Positions 1-10,724 of a DNA stretch of 56,195 nucleotides are shown piece by piece. The stretch covers positions 1 to 56,195 of the forward strand of contig JBDLIT010000010.1 of NCBI GenBank assembly GCA_039714735.1, read 5' to 3'. The stretch's first letter is position 1. Each line of letters begins with the position of its first letter. The translations under genes and the position numbers were made by a program. The DNA is from JASJBU01 sp039714735 (GTDB taxonomy: Bacteria; Pseudomonadota; Gammaproteobacteria; Chromatiales; Chromatiaceae). Below the pieces are notes generated by a model, which searched no databases, was not told the DNA's origin, and saw nothing but the letters and a program-made list of their open reading frames with translations.

Positions 1-42
1 TCGTGACCGCCGCTAGCGCGTCGGTCAACAGGGGACAGGAAA

Positions 43-780
43 TCAGGAAATGGGGGCAGACAACACCACACGAAAACCGCCGTCGTAGTTGCGGTAGTCG
101 GGAAGGTCCCTGTAGCGGTTGGCCGCACGGGCGTTCCCTGGATTGTAGATCCAGGAGCCGCCGCGCAGCACGCGCGAATCTCCACTGGTGTCAGGTTCGA
201 TCTGCTCCGGATGCTTGTACTTGTTCAGACACCACTCCCAGACATTGCCTGCCATGTCCCTCACACCATAGGGTGATTTATCTAGTGGATAGAGTCCTAC
301 CGCAGTGGTCTGTTTCAAGTATTCACCTTTTTCTTCACTTTCATCTACATTGGCATAGCCATTGATATATTCATTACCCCAGGGATATTGCCTGCCATCC
401 GCGTCCCGCGCCGCCTTCTCCCACTCCTGCTCGGTGGGCAGCCGGATGGGCTGATTCAGCTGGGCGGATAACCAGCGGGTGAAGGCCACCGCCTCGTACC
501 AGTCCACATCGGTCCTTGGCCGGTTGGGCTGCTCCCAGGTGGATTTTTCCGGTTCCGGCTTGATCAGGTCCTGCCACCAGCGCTCCTCCTCATAACCACC
601 CGCATCGATGAAGCACTGGTACTGGCTGTTGGTGATGGGATAGCGGCTGATCTGGAAAAGGTCGAGGTCGATCTCCTGCTGTTCCTCTCCCTCGCCATAA
701 ATGAACAGACCGGCCGGGATCTCCACCCAGTCGATGTCGGGTAACAGGATTTTTTGCGGTTTAGTTGCACTCACTGCCAT
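43..780 (-). CDS. SUMF1/FGE-sulfatase domain protein, probably non-catalytic
   Basis: The 245-residue product is a single SUMF1-type (formylglycine-generating-enzyme fold) domain. Visible family motifs are RLPTEQEWEKAARD, YPWGNE, DMAGNVWEWC, RVLRGGSW and the terminal GFRVV. The two cysteines that carry out catalysis in true formylglycine-generating enzymes, normally in the segment after RGGSW, are absent: that region reads NPGNARAANRYRDLPDYRN. I infer a binding or structural role (as in many bacterial SUMF1-like proteins) rather than sulfatase activation. There is no signal peptide, so it is probably cytoplasmic or part of a larger system outside the window. It is divergent from the RAYT gene and sits alone at the window edge. 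Domain call is firm; function unknown. Confidence 0.85.
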   Translation of the reverse strand: MAVSATKPQKILLPDIDWVEIPAGLFIYGEGEEQQEIDLDLFQISRYPITNSQYQCFIDAGGYEEERWWQDLIKPEPEKSTWEQPNRPRTDVDWYEAVAFTRWLSAQLNQPIRLPTEQEWEKAARDADGRQYPWGNEYINGYANVDESEEKGEYLKQTTAVGLYPLDKSPYGVRDMAGNVWEWCLNKYKHPEQIEPDTSGDSRVLRGGSWIYNPGNARAANRYRDLPDYRNYDGGFRVVLSAPIS

Positions 781-891
781 TTTTAAGTCATTTCCATACT
801 CTGCGTGGTGGGACCAGGATTGGGCTTATCTTATTGGACGTTACACGGGAGTTGTCTGCAAGTATTGCATCTGATGGCTAGACTAGACTCC

Positions 892-1461
892 ATGATTCAT
901 CCTATTCGTAACGACCACAATTTTCGCGGGCATGGCCCGCTCCTACAGGCATATCTCCCTCTTGTAGGAGCGGGCCATGCCCGCGAACAGACCAGCCCTG
1001 GCAATAAGAAGCCAGGGCATCGTGCATTGCGCCTGGGCCGATTCTCCGTAGCGGGTGGCATTTATCTGGTGACCACCAGCACCAATAAGCGCATCCCGCT
1101 GTTTGAGGATTTCTGGGCTGGCGTGATCCTGTCAAGATGTTTTACAGATGCCGAGATATTGGGTGATGCGCGCATATTGGCCTGGGTATTGATGCCTGAT
1201 CATGCCCATTGGGTGATTCAGCTCGGTGCCGAAACTAGCTTGAGCCAAATTGTGAATCGTCTGAAATCGGCGAGTGCCAGGCGGCTCAATCGGCATCTGG
1301 ATCGGGAGGGTTCCGTCTGGGCGAAGGCGTTCTACGATCGGGCTGTGCGTAAAGAGGACGATTTGAAGGCGATGGCGCGATATGTGGTTGCCAATCCGGT
1401 GAGGGCTGGACTGGTGGAGAGGGTGGGGGATTATCCGTTTTGGAATGCGGTTTGGTTGTGA
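892..1461 (+). CDS. REP-associated tyrosine transposase (RAYT, Y1 family)
   Basis: The protein has the TnpA_REP/RAYT layout: GGIYLVTTSTNKRIPLF near the start, the HUH-type metal motif in MPDHAHWVIQL, the stretch SVWAKAFYDRAVRKEDDL, then ARYVVANPVRAGLV with the likely catalytic tyrosine, and a terminal FWNAVW. RAYTs are single-strand transposases domesticated with REP sequences. Here REP hairpins lie at both ends (923-987 and 1488-1595), as expected for the family. The 5' end is uncertain. ATG 892 and ATG 874 are in frame, but the first REP pair is then translated as the N-terminus, so a downstream TTG at 1027, just before the conserved domain, is also possible. Family assignment is firm. Confidence 0.85.
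   Translation: MIHPIRNDHNFRGHGPLLQAYLPLVGAGHAREQTSPGNKKPGHRALRLGRFSVAGGIYLVTTSTNKRIPLFEDFWAGVILSRCFTDAEILGDARILAWVLMPDHAHWVIQLGAETSLSQIVNRLKSASARRLNRHLDREGSVWAKAFYDRAVRKEDDLKAMARYVVANPVRAGLVERVGDYPFWNAVWL
923..987. repeat. REPIN-like pair of REP sequences, 5' side of RAYT
   Basis: Two 25-bp sequences, 923-947 and 963-987, are perfect reverse complements separated by 15 nt. Each contains a GCGGGCATGGCCCGC palindrome core next to a CTCCTACA tail. The arrangement (two oppositely oriented REPs) is the REPIN layout known for RAYT-associated repeats. It overlaps the predicted 5' end of the RAYT reading frame. Confidence 0.85.
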
Positions 1462-1487
1462 GGCGATTTTCGGCTATAGGTTGTTTT

Positions 1488-1595
1488 TTCGCGGGCATGG
1501 CCCGCTCTACAGGGGAATGCCACGTTTCTCTCTATTCGCGGGTATGGTTCCAACGAATTCGGAATCGATTTGTAGGAGCGCCCCATGGGCGCGAA
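1488..1595. repeat. REP pair, 3' side of RAYT
   Basis: REP copies lie at 1488-1511 (GCGGGCATGGCCCGC core, tail shortened by one C) and 1571-1595 (TGTAGGAGCGCCCCATGGGC, inverted orientation, core changed from GGGCCATGCCC to GCCCCATGGGC with symmetry kept). They sit between the RAYT stop and dnaX. Each copy can form its own hairpin and the two are in opposite orientation. Confidence 0.75.
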
Positions 1596-1687
1596 AAGAT
1601 ATCCAGGTTGCATATCGTGAATCATCGCCGAATTCGGGTTAAACTCCCAGACCTGATTTTCCATTCGAATTAAAAAATTTCATTTTT

Positions 1688-3307
1688 ATGTCCTATCAGG
1701 TTCTTGCCCGGAAATGGCGGCCTCAGCTGTTCAGTCAGTTGGTGGGCCAGGAGCATGTGGTGAAGGCGCTGAGCAATGCGCTGGACAATGACCGGCTGCA
1801 CCACGCCTATCTGTTCACCGGCACCCGCGGCGTCGGCAAGACCACCCTGGCGAGGATCTTTGCCAAGTCCTTGAATTGCGAAAAGGGTGTGAGCGCGATC
1901 CCCTGCGGGGTCTGCAGTGCCTGCCGGGAGATCGATGAGGGCCGTTTCGTGGATCTGCTGGAGGTGGATGCGGCCTCGCGCACCAAGGTGGATCAAACCC
2001 GGGAACTGCTGGAGAACGTGCCTTATGCACCGGTCAGAGGTCGTTACAAGGTCTATCTGATTGATGAGGTCCACATGTTTTCTGGTAGTAGTTTCAATGC
2101 CTTATTGAAGACTCTTGAGGAACCACCTCCGCATGTGAAGTTCATCCTGGCGACCACCGATCCACAGAAGGTGCCGGTCACCGTGCTCTCCCGCTGTCTG
2201 CAGTTCAATCTCAAACGGCTCACCCGGGAGCAGATCGAGGGGCAGCTCCGGCAGATCCTGGAGCAGGAGAAGATCGGCTTTGATGACGAGTCTCTGTCGC
2301 TGTTGGCCCGTGGGGCGGATGGCAGCATGCGTGACGGGCTGAGTCTGCTGGACCAGGCCATCGCTTTCGGCGGTGGTGGCGTCAAGGCTCAGGATGTGCG
2401 CAGCATGCTGGGCACCATTGGTGGCGACCCTGTTTATGATCTGCTGTCGGCCCTTTCCATCGGTGATGGCGAGGCCCTGTTACAGCGGGTGGCTGAATTG
2501 TCTGAACTGGCGGCGGATTTCAGCACCGTCCTGCAGGATCTGTTGGCGCTGCTGCATCAACTGGCATTGGTCCAGATGATACCGGGACTGAAGCCGGATG
2601 ATGCCTTTGACGACGCCAAACTCGCTGAATTGTCGGCAGCGCTTGTCCCTGAAGATGTGCAGCTGTTTTATCAGATCGGCCTGGCCGGCCAAAAAGAGCT
2701 GCCACTGGCGCCTGATCCACGCAGCGGCTTCGAGATGGTGTTGTTGCGCATGCTGGCATTCAAACCCGCGGATACAGCAGGGCAGGCGCCGAAATCGAGA
2801 CCAGAACCAACAGCGAGCAGACCGGCAAACAAGACAAGGCCTGTAAATCGACCGCAGCAGTCTGCTCCCGCCGCTTCTCAAACCGCTGCGGCGCAAGCGC
2901 AACCGGAATCATCAGCTGTCAGCCAGGACCCCAGCCAGTGGGACAGCTTTGCCGCAGGGCTGAAACTGGGGGGCATCACCACCCAACTGGCCAACAATTG
3001 TGTGTTTCAGAGCTGGGACGGAGAGACCCTTCACCTCAAGCTGGATCCGGCGAAACAGCAACTCAGGGTGGGACAGTCGGAGAAACGCCTGCTGGACGGA
3101 ATCAGAAAGCAGTTGGGTGAGCAGGTGAAGCTGCAGATCACCGCAGAGGCTTCCGAGCAGGAGACGCCTGCCAAAAGGCAGGCCAGAGAACAGGCCGAAC
3201 GACAGCGCCAGGCGGAGCAGGGGTTTGCCAATGATCCGCTGGTGCGGGAGATGCAGGAGCACTTCGATGCGCGCCCGGTTCCTGGCTCGATCAAACCGGT
3301 TGATTGA
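1688..3307 (+). CDS. dnaX: DNA polymerase III subunit tau (gamma/tau)
   Basis: The clamp-loader ATPase of the replicative polymerase. The N-terminal AAA+ module shows Walker A GTRGVGKTTLARIF (about residues 45-58), the four-cysteine zinc site spread over CEKGVSAIPCGVCSAC, Walker B region LIDEVHMFS and the sensor segment LATTDPQKVPVTVLSRC. A Pro/Gln/Ala-rich linker (about 365-415) leads to a tau-specific C-terminal region. At 539 residues it is shorter than the E. coli protein (643). No A AAA AAG slippery heptamer is present, so a frameshift-made gamma form is not evident. ATG 1688 follows an A/T-rich stretch without a clear Shine-Dalgarno. It is followed by ybaB and recR, the conserved dnaX-ybaB-recR order. 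Confidence 0.97.
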   Translation: MSYQVLARKWRPQLFSQLVGQEHVVKALSNALDNDRLHHAYLFTGTRGVGKTTLARIFAKSLNCEKGVSAIPCGVCSACREIDEGRFVDLLEVDAASRTKVDQTRELLENVPYAPVRGRYKVYLIDEVHMFSGSSFNALLKTLEEPPPHVKFILATTDPQKVPVTVLSRCLQFNLKRLTREQIEGQLRQILEQEKIGFDDESLSLLARGADGSMRDGLSLLDQAIAFGGGGVKAQDVRSMLGTIGGDPVYDLLSALSIGDGEALLQRVAELSELAADFSTVLQDLLALLHQLALVQMIPGLKPDDAFDDAKLAELSAALVPEDVQLFYQIGLAGQKELPLAPDPRSGFEMVLLRMLAFKPADTAGQAPKSRPEPTASRPANKTRPVNRPQQSAPAASQTAAAQAQPESSAVSQDPSQWDSFAAGLKLGGITTQLANNCVFQSWDGETLHLKLDPAKQQLRVGQSEKRLLDGIRKQLGEQVKLQITAEASEQETPAKRQAREQAERQRQAEQGFANDPLVREMQEHFDARPVPGSIKPVD

Positions 3308-3385
3308 GCCCCGATAACTTAGAAAAAGATTTATATAATAACTGTAACATCTAGTTATTAAACATTTTAATTACGAGGTAAGAAT

Positions 3386-3709
3386 ATGAAAGGTGGCATA
3401 GGTAATCTGATGAAACAGGCCCAGAAGATGCAGGCCGAGATGCAGGAGACGCAGGAGAAACTGGCCCAGGAGGAGGTGACTGGTGAGTCCGGCGGGGGTC
3501 TGGTCAAGATCACGATCAACGGCAAGCACGAGACCCGCCGGGTTGAGATCGATGACAGCCTGATGGGTGATGACAAGGAGATGCTGGAGGATCTGATCGC
3601 AGCCGCGATGAATGATGCCAATCAGCGGGTCACCCAGAAGATGCAGGAGAGCATGTCGGGCCTGACTGCGGGTCTCAACCTGCCGCCCGGCATGAAGCTG
3701 CCATTCTGA
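3386..3709 (+). CDS. ybaB: YbaB/EbfC family nucleoid-associated protein
   Basis: A 107-residue YbaB/EbfC protein, a small dimeric DNA-binding protein. The start MKGGIGNLMKQAQKMQAEMQ and the long first helix are typical. The central beta region carries GLVKITINGKHETRRVEID and the end is LPPGMKLPF. A good ribosome site (ACGAGGTAAG) precedes the ATG. It lies 78 nt after dnaX and 4 nt before recR, the usual trio; the family is thought to act in DNA compaction or repair together with RecR. Confidence 0.95.
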   Translation: MKGGIGNLMKQAQKMQAEMQETQEKLAQEEVTGESGGGLVKITINGKHETRRVEIDDSLMGDDKEMLEDLIAAAMNDANQRVTQKMQESMSGLTAGLNLPPGMKLPF

Positions 3710-3713
3710 TCCC

Positions 3714-4310
3714 ATGTTGTCACAGCCGCTGCTGGATCAGTTGATGGTTGCGCTACGCTGCCTGCCCGGTGTGGGAGCAAAAACCGCCCAACGCATGTCA
3801 TATTATTTATTGGACAGGGATCGTGAGGGTGGACGGCGCCTCGCACAGGTCCTGGCTGACGCCATGCAGAGGATCGGGCACTGTAGCCGCTGCCGCACCT
3901 TGACCGAGCGGGAAGTCTGCCAGCTGTGTGAGAATCCCCAGCGTGATGGCTCGCTGCTCTGTGTGGTGGAGACCCCGGCGGATCAGTCCATCATTGAACA
4001 GGCGATCGACTATCGGGGACGTTATTTCGTACTGGGTGGCCATCTCTCTCCGCTGGACGGGATAGGCCCCCGGGAGATTGGCCTGGATCTGCTCGATCAA
4101 CGCCTGGCCGAGGGTGAAATTGAAGAGATGATTCTTGCCACCAATGCAACAGTCGAGGGTGAGGCCACGGCCCAATATATCCATGACATGGCGCAGAGCC
4201 GGAATATCAAAACCACCCGCATCGCCCAGGGCGTTCCCATGGGTGGCGAACTGGAGTATGTGGACGGCGCGACCCTGGCCCATGCCTTTCGGGGGCGTGC
4301 GGAGTTTTAG
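3714..4310 (+). CDS. recR: recombination mediator RecR
   Basis: A 198-residue RecR, full length for the family. It has the N-terminal helix-hairpin-helix segment LRCLPGVGAKTAQRM, the Cys4 zinc finger (CSRCRTLTEREVCQLC), the Toprim segment starting CVVETPADQ with later GHLSPLDGIGP, and the C-terminal part ending AHAFRGRAEF. RecR works with RecF/RecO to load RecA at gaps. The start codon lies 4 nt after the ybaB stop and no independent ribosome site is visible, so translation is probably coupled to ybaB. Confidence 0.97.
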   Translation: MLSQPLLDQLMVALRCLPGVGAKTAQRMSYYLLDRDREGGRRLAQVLADAMQRIGHCSRCRTLTEREVCQLCENPQRDGSLLCVVETPADQSIIEQAIDYRGRYFVLGGHLSPLDGIGPREIGLDLLDQRLAEGEIEEMILATNATVEGEATAQYIHDMAQSRNIKTTRIAQGVPMGGELEYVDGATLAHAFRGRAEF

Positions 4311-4354
4311 CTTGTAGTGACCTCTAAGATAATCACTAACAATAAGGAACCAAT

Positions 4355-4699
4355 ATGAGCGACTGCCTTTTCTGTAAGTTCGTTTCCGGAGAGATCAAGC
4401 CCAATGTGGTCTATGAGGATGAAGATGTGCTGGCGTTTCGGGACGTGAATCCCCAGGCGCCGACGCATATCCTGGTGATCCCCAAGCGCCATATTGCGAC
4501 CCTCAATGACCTGCAGCCTGCGGATGCTGATCTGATAGGTAAACTCACCCTCGCGGCACAGAAAATCGCTGAGGATGAGGGCATCGCCGAACCTGGATAT
4601 CGCACCCTGATCAACTGTAACGCGGAAGCGGGGCAGACGGTGTTCCATATCCATCTGCATCTGTTGGGTGGACGTCCGATGGGATGGCCGCCGGGCTGA
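4355..4699 (+). CDS. hinT: HIT family purine nucleoside phosphoramidase (HinT-like)
   Basis: A 114-residue histidine-triad protein. It begins CLFCKFVSGEIKPNVVYEDE, has HILVIPKRHIATLNDL in the centre, and carries the catalytic triad HIHLHLLGG near the end. HinT-type enzymes hydrolyse AMP-lysine and related phosphoramidates in the cytoplasm. The terminal GGRPMGWPPG matches the gammaproteobacterial HinT tail. AAGGA before ATG 4355 is a usable ribosome site. It follows recR by 44 nt. Confidence 0.93.
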   Translation: MSDCLFCKFVSGEIKPNVVYEDEDVLAFRDVNPQAPTHILVIPKRHIATLNDLQPADADLIGKLTLAAQKIAEDEGIAEPGYRTLINCNAEAGQTVFHIHLHLLGGRPMGWPPG

Positions 4700-4716
4700 T
4701 ATCCAGCGATAATGAA

Positions 4717-4770
4717 CCTAGAAACCGCAGTTAACCGCGCCTTTCAACCCGTCCAACTGTGGATTCTAGG
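4717..4770. repeat. imperfect inverted repeat abutting the copA start
   Basis: Arms 4717-4732 (CCTAGAAACCGCAGTT) and 4755-4770 (AACTGTGGATTCTAGG) match at 14 of 16 positions as reverse complements. The hairpin ends on the base before the copA ATG. A sequence very close to its right half recurs at 14379-14405, so this is a dispersed element and not only a copA regulator. Confidence 0.6.
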
Positions 4771-7728
<2,958 letters not shown>

Positions 7729-7774
7729 TATCATCCAATATTTTTTCAATCAAGCAGTCCTGAAGCATAACCTG

Positions 7775-7780
7775 TATTAT
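7775..7780 (+). promoter_or_regulatory. possible -10 element for fccAB
   Basis: TATTAT preceded by TG lies 66 nt before the fccA ATG in the gap after copA. No convincing -35 hexamer sits 16-18 nt upstream, so this is a weak candidate. Confidence 0.3.
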
Positions 7781-7845
7781 ATTGTGGGCATTTTGCCTTG
7801 TTTGAGGCAAGTGGCTGTAATTTCTTAACCAGAGGAGGTAAAGGG

Positions 7846-8433
7846 ATGAATAAAAACTCCCTTATGAAATTGATACTAATGGGCGGATTGGCGGGACTCA
7901 GTGCTTCGCTCTCCGCGGCGGGCCCCACTCCGGCAATGCTTTCCGGAACCTGTGCGGGCTGTCATGGATCTGATGGATCCAGTGTGGCGATTACCCCAAG
8001 TATCGCGGGACACTCGGATGAATACTTCGTGGATACCATGCAGGCGTTCAAAAGTGGTGAGCGTCGGTCTACGGTTATGGGACGAATTGCCAAGGGTTAC
8101 AGCGATGCTGAGATCGCGGCTATGGCCGGTTATTTCGCCAAGTTTCCGATGACTCCCATGCAGCAGTCTTTTGATCCGGCGAAGGCATCCAAAGGGGCCA
8201 AGCTGCATGAAGAGAGCTGCGAGAAGTGCCATGAGGAGGGCGGCAAGCTCGCGGATGACGGTGCGCCTCTGGCGGGTCAGTCGATGCTCTACCTGAAGTA
8301 CAGCATGGAAGATTTCCAAGCCGGCGCACGTGATATGCCGAAAAAGATGAAAAAGAAGGTCAAAAAGTTAGTCGATGCGCATGGTCAGGCTGGGCTCGAT
8401 GCGGTGATCCACTACTATGGAAGTCAACAATAA
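7846..8433 (+). CDS. fccA: flavocytochrome c sulfide dehydrogenase, diheme cytochrome c subunit
   Basis: A 195-residue periplasmic diheme cytochrome c. A cleavable signal (LMKLILMGGLAGLSASLSAA) is followed by two heme-attachment motifs, CAGCH and CEKCH, one in each cytochrome c domain. Distal methionine ligand candidates occur in STVMGRIAKG and in GARDMPKKMKKK. I chose ATG 7846 because AGGAGGT lies just upstream at 7834-7840; an upstream in-frame start would lack a signal peptide. It is 12 nt before fccB, the flavoprotein partner, so the pair forms the sulfide:cytochrome c oxidoreductase. The Lys-rich stretch PKKMKKKVKK near the C-terminus is notable and may be a partner-docking surface. Confidence 0.9.
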   Translation: MNKNSLMKLILMGGLAGLSASLSAAGPTPAMLSGTCAGCHGSDGSSVAITPSIAGHSDEYFVDTMQAFKSGERRSTVMGRIAKGYSDAEIAAMAGYFAKFPMTPMQQSFDPAKASKGAKLHEESCEKCHEEGGKLADDGAPLAGQSMLYLKYSMEDFQAGARDMPKKMKKKVKKLVDAHGQAGLDAVIHYYGSQQ

Positions 8434-8445
8434 GAGGAGCGGACC

Positions 8446-9747
8446 ATGTCTGAATTTAATCGTCGTAATTTTCTCAAAATCGGTGGTGGTGTACTGCTGG
8501 GCGGAGCGCTGAGTGGCTGCGTAACCCTGGGTACATCGAGCGCCAAGAAAAAGGTGGTCGTCGTCGGAGGCGGCTCCGGTGGCGCTACTGCGGCAAGGTA
8601 CCTGCGCAAGTTCGATGACAGCATCGAAGTGACCCTGATCGAGGCAAACAAACACTACCATACCTGCTTCATGAGCAATGAGGTGCTAAGTGGTGAGCGG
8701 AGCATGGATTCCATCCGCTTCGGCTATGATGGTCTGAAATCGCTCGGCATCAACGTGGTGCACGACTGGGTGACCCAGATCGATCCTCAGGCGCGCAAGG
8801 TGATGACCAAGGGTGGGCTCTCCTTTGATTATGATCGCGCCATCGTCTCCCCCGGTGTGGATTTCAAGTGGGAAGCGATCGAAGGCTATGATGCCGGCGT
8901 TGCGGAAAAGATACCCCACGCCTGGAAGGCCGGTCCGCAGACGGCTACCTTGCGCAAACAGCTCGAGGCCATGCGTGATGGCGGTACTGTGGTCATCGCA
9001 CCGCCGGGCAATCCTTTTCGTTGTCCTCCGGGGCCCTATGAGCGCGCCAGCCAGATCGCCGGCTATCTCAAGCAGCATAAGCCAAAGTCCAAGATCATCA
9101 TCCTCGACGCCAAGGACAAGTTCGCCAAGAAGGGATTGTTCGTGCAGGGCTGGAAACGCCTGTATGGCTATGGCACCGAAAACAGCCTGATCGAGTGGGT
9201 CTCCAATGCGGCTGGTGGCAAGGTTGAGAGCGTTGATGTGGGCAACATGACCGTGTCAGCCGCCGTCGAGGAGTTCAAAGCGGATGTCCTCAATATCATC
9301 CCGCCACAAAAGGCCGGTAAGATCGCCTTTTCCGCCGGACTGGTCAAGGGTGACTGGTGCCCGATCAACAAGCAGTCCTTTGAGTCGGCCCTACAGCCGA
9401 ACATCCATGTCATCGGGGACACCAGCGCGGCCTCCAAGATGCCGAAATCGGGTTACAGCGCCAATGTTCAGGCCAAGGCCTGCGCCATGGCGATCGTCGA
9501 CCTCTTCAACGACCGGGAACCCGGCATGCCGTCATTCCAGAACACCTGTTACAGTGTAATCGGTGATGACTACGGCATCTCGGTCAGTGTGGTCTACAAA
9601 TATAATAAGGAGAAAAACCTGATTGTTAAGGTCAAGGGCGCGGGCGGTTTGACCCCCAAGGATGCCAGCAAACAGCAGCTTGCCAGGGAGGCGCACTACG
9701 CCCATGGCTGGTTCGCGAATATCACCAGTGATATGTTTGGTAGCTGA
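8446..9747 (+). CDS. fccB: flavocytochrome c sulfide dehydrogenase, FAD subunit
   Basis: A 433-residue FAD-dependent sulfide dehydrogenase. The N-terminus has a Tat motif (NRRNFLKIG) and a hydrophobic stretch ending LSGC, which could also act as a lipobox. The FAD-binding motif VVVVGGGSGGATAARYL follows. The redox cysteines expected in FccB are visible in FRCPPGPYERA and QNTCYSVI, and the second FAD segment is IHVIGDTSAASKMPKSG. It oxidises sulfide to sulfur or polysulfide and passes electrons to the FccA hemes in the periplasm. A GAGGAG ribosome site lies before ATG 8446. A GC-rich hairpin follows the stop, suggesting that the operon ends here. Confidence 0.94.
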   Translation: MSEFNRRNFLKIGGGVLLGGALSGCVTLGTSSAKKKVVVVGGGSGGATAARYLRKFDDSIEVTLIEANKHYHTCFMSNEVLSGERSMDSIRFGYDGLKSLGINVVHDWVTQIDPQARKVMTKGGLSFDYDRAIVSPGVDFKWEAIEGYDAGVAEKIPHAWKAGPQTATLRKQLEAMRDGGTVVIAPPGNPFRCPPGPYERASQIAGYLKQHKPKSKIIILDAKDKFAKKGLFVQGWKRLYGYGTENSLIEWVSNAAGGKVESVDVGNMTVSAAVEEFKADVLNIIPPQKAGKIAFSAGLVKGDWCPINKQSFESALQPNIHVIGDTSAASKMPKSGYSANVQAKACAMAIVDLFNDREPGMPSFQNTCYSVIGDDYGISVSVVYKYNKEKNLIVKVKGAGGLTPKDASKQQLAREAHYAHGWFANITSDMFGS

Positions 9748-9763
9748 TTGGTGTTAAGAAATC

Positions 9764-9787
9764 CCCCCTCCCTGTGGCGGGAGGGGG
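9764..9787 (+). terminator. terminator-like hairpin after fccB
   Basis: A perfect 9-bp stem, CCCCCTCCC / GGGAGGGGG with a 6-nt loop, starts 17 nt after the fccB stop. No U-run follows, so it may be an end-protecting or Rho-assisted structure and not a classical terminator. Confidence 0.55.
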
Positions 9788-9845
9788 CGGTCAGAAACAA
9801 AAATTGTTTGTACAATCCAGTCCTTACGATAGATTTTTAATGGGC

Positions 9846-9851
9846 TATAAT
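9846..9851 (+). promoter_or_regulatory. possible -10 element (TATAAT)
   Basis: A consensus TATAAT lies 60 nt before the small gene at 9912. The region 16 nt upstream (TTACGA) is a poor -35 match. It could drive the small gene and the universal stress gene behind it. Confidence 0.4.
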
Positions 9852-9911
9852 CCTAAATTGAGCCGATTTTTTTAATAAACTCAATAACATCATTACCTGA
9901 ATAACGATACG

Positions 9912-10214
9912 GTGGAGATCAATAGCTCACTCATCCCTTCGAAAACAAACCTGGCTGTCGAGATACAGTCTGGCAGGGTTGAGAGTGCTCAGCGTCCCAT
10001 AGAGCCGACACAGACTCTGACGCATCAGGCGGTGAGGGACATCAAGCAGGCGGATGCGCTACTGCAGCGTTTCCGTTCACGCCAGACTGCCCAGCAAAAT
10101 CAAATAAATAACGACCAAAGATCACAACGGGCCCTGTCCGCCTATCAATCGCTGGAACAGAGTACTGAACGGGATTATGTCAGTGCGGTTCTGGGAATTG
10201 ATGAATACGCCTGA
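9912..10214 (+). CDS. small hypothetical protein, Gln/Arg-rich
   Basis: A 100-residue polar protein that I cannot assign. It has no signal or membrane segment. The centre is helix-prone and rich in Q, R and A (ADALLQRFRSRQTAQQNQ), and the end is DYVSAVLGIDEYA. The GTG at 9912 is the first usable start after an in-frame stop at 9885-9887, and no clear ribosome site precedes it, so the start is uncertain. Its stop lies 20 nt before the universal stress gene and the two may be co-transcribed. The function is unknown. Confidence 0.6.
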   Translation: MEINSSLIPSKTNLAVEIQSGRVESAQRPIEPTQTLTHQAVRDIKQADALLQRFRSRQTAQQNQINNDQRSQRALSAYQSLEQSTERDYVSAVLGIDEYA

Positions 10215-10233
10215 AGCTTACAGGAGTACGAGG

Positions 10234-10704
10234 ATGAGAATCTTGGTTGCGATCGATTTTTCCGATGCCTTTGAAAAGGTGCTCAAAGAGGCGGGTGTGC
10301 TGGCGAAGGCCCTCTCGGCCAGTGTCACACTGTTACATGTGACAGAGCCCGAGCCCGGGACTGTGTTCACCGCTTATGAACCTGATCCCCTCATGGGGGG
10401 GATTGAACCGGATCCCAAGGCGATTCGGGATGCGGTTGCGCAACGTTACCACCAGGAGCACAAGCGTCTGCAGGAGATCAGCCAGCGGTTGCGGGACGCC
10501 GGCCTGGATTGCATTGCCTTACTGGTTCAGGGGAATGGCGCGGAGCAGATTCTGGCGGAGGCGGAGAAACTGCCGGCGGACATGATCCTGCTCGGTTCCC
10601 ATGGCAAAGGCATGGCCGCCAAGCTATTGCTCGGCAGCACCAGCGAAGGGGTACTGCGTAAATCCTCGGCGCCTGTGCATATCGTCCCGACAAGGAAGCA
10701 ATAA
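10234..10704 (+). CDS. universal stress protein (UspA family)
   Basis: A 156-residue single Usp domain. It starts MRILVAIDFSDAFEKVLKEA and contains LLHVTEPEPG. The C-terminal ATP-binding signature is GSHGKGMAAKLLLGSTSEGV followed by VHIVPTRK. ATG 10234 is preceded by AGGAG at 10222-10226; an upstream in-frame start at 10177 would overlap the previous gene. Usp proteins bind ATP or related nucleotides in stress and energy limitation. It is convergent with lysA, 20 nt apart. Confidence 0.92.
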   Translation: MRILVAIDFSDAFEKVLKEAGVLAKALSASVTLLHVTEPEPGTVFTAYEPDPLMGGIEPDPKAIRDAVAQRYHQEHKRLQEISQRLRDAGLDCIALLVQGNGAEQILAEAEKLPADMILLGSHGKGMAAKLLLGSTSEGVLRKSSAPVHIVPTRKQ

Positions 10705-10724
10705 AGCAGAGAGTGTCTGCGCGT

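Noticed and set aside
2685..2705. Possible dnaX programmed frameshift at CCAAAAAGAG
   Set aside because: Only five As, and the reading phase (CAA AAA GAG) is not that of an A AAA AAG slippery heptamer; no strong stem follows.
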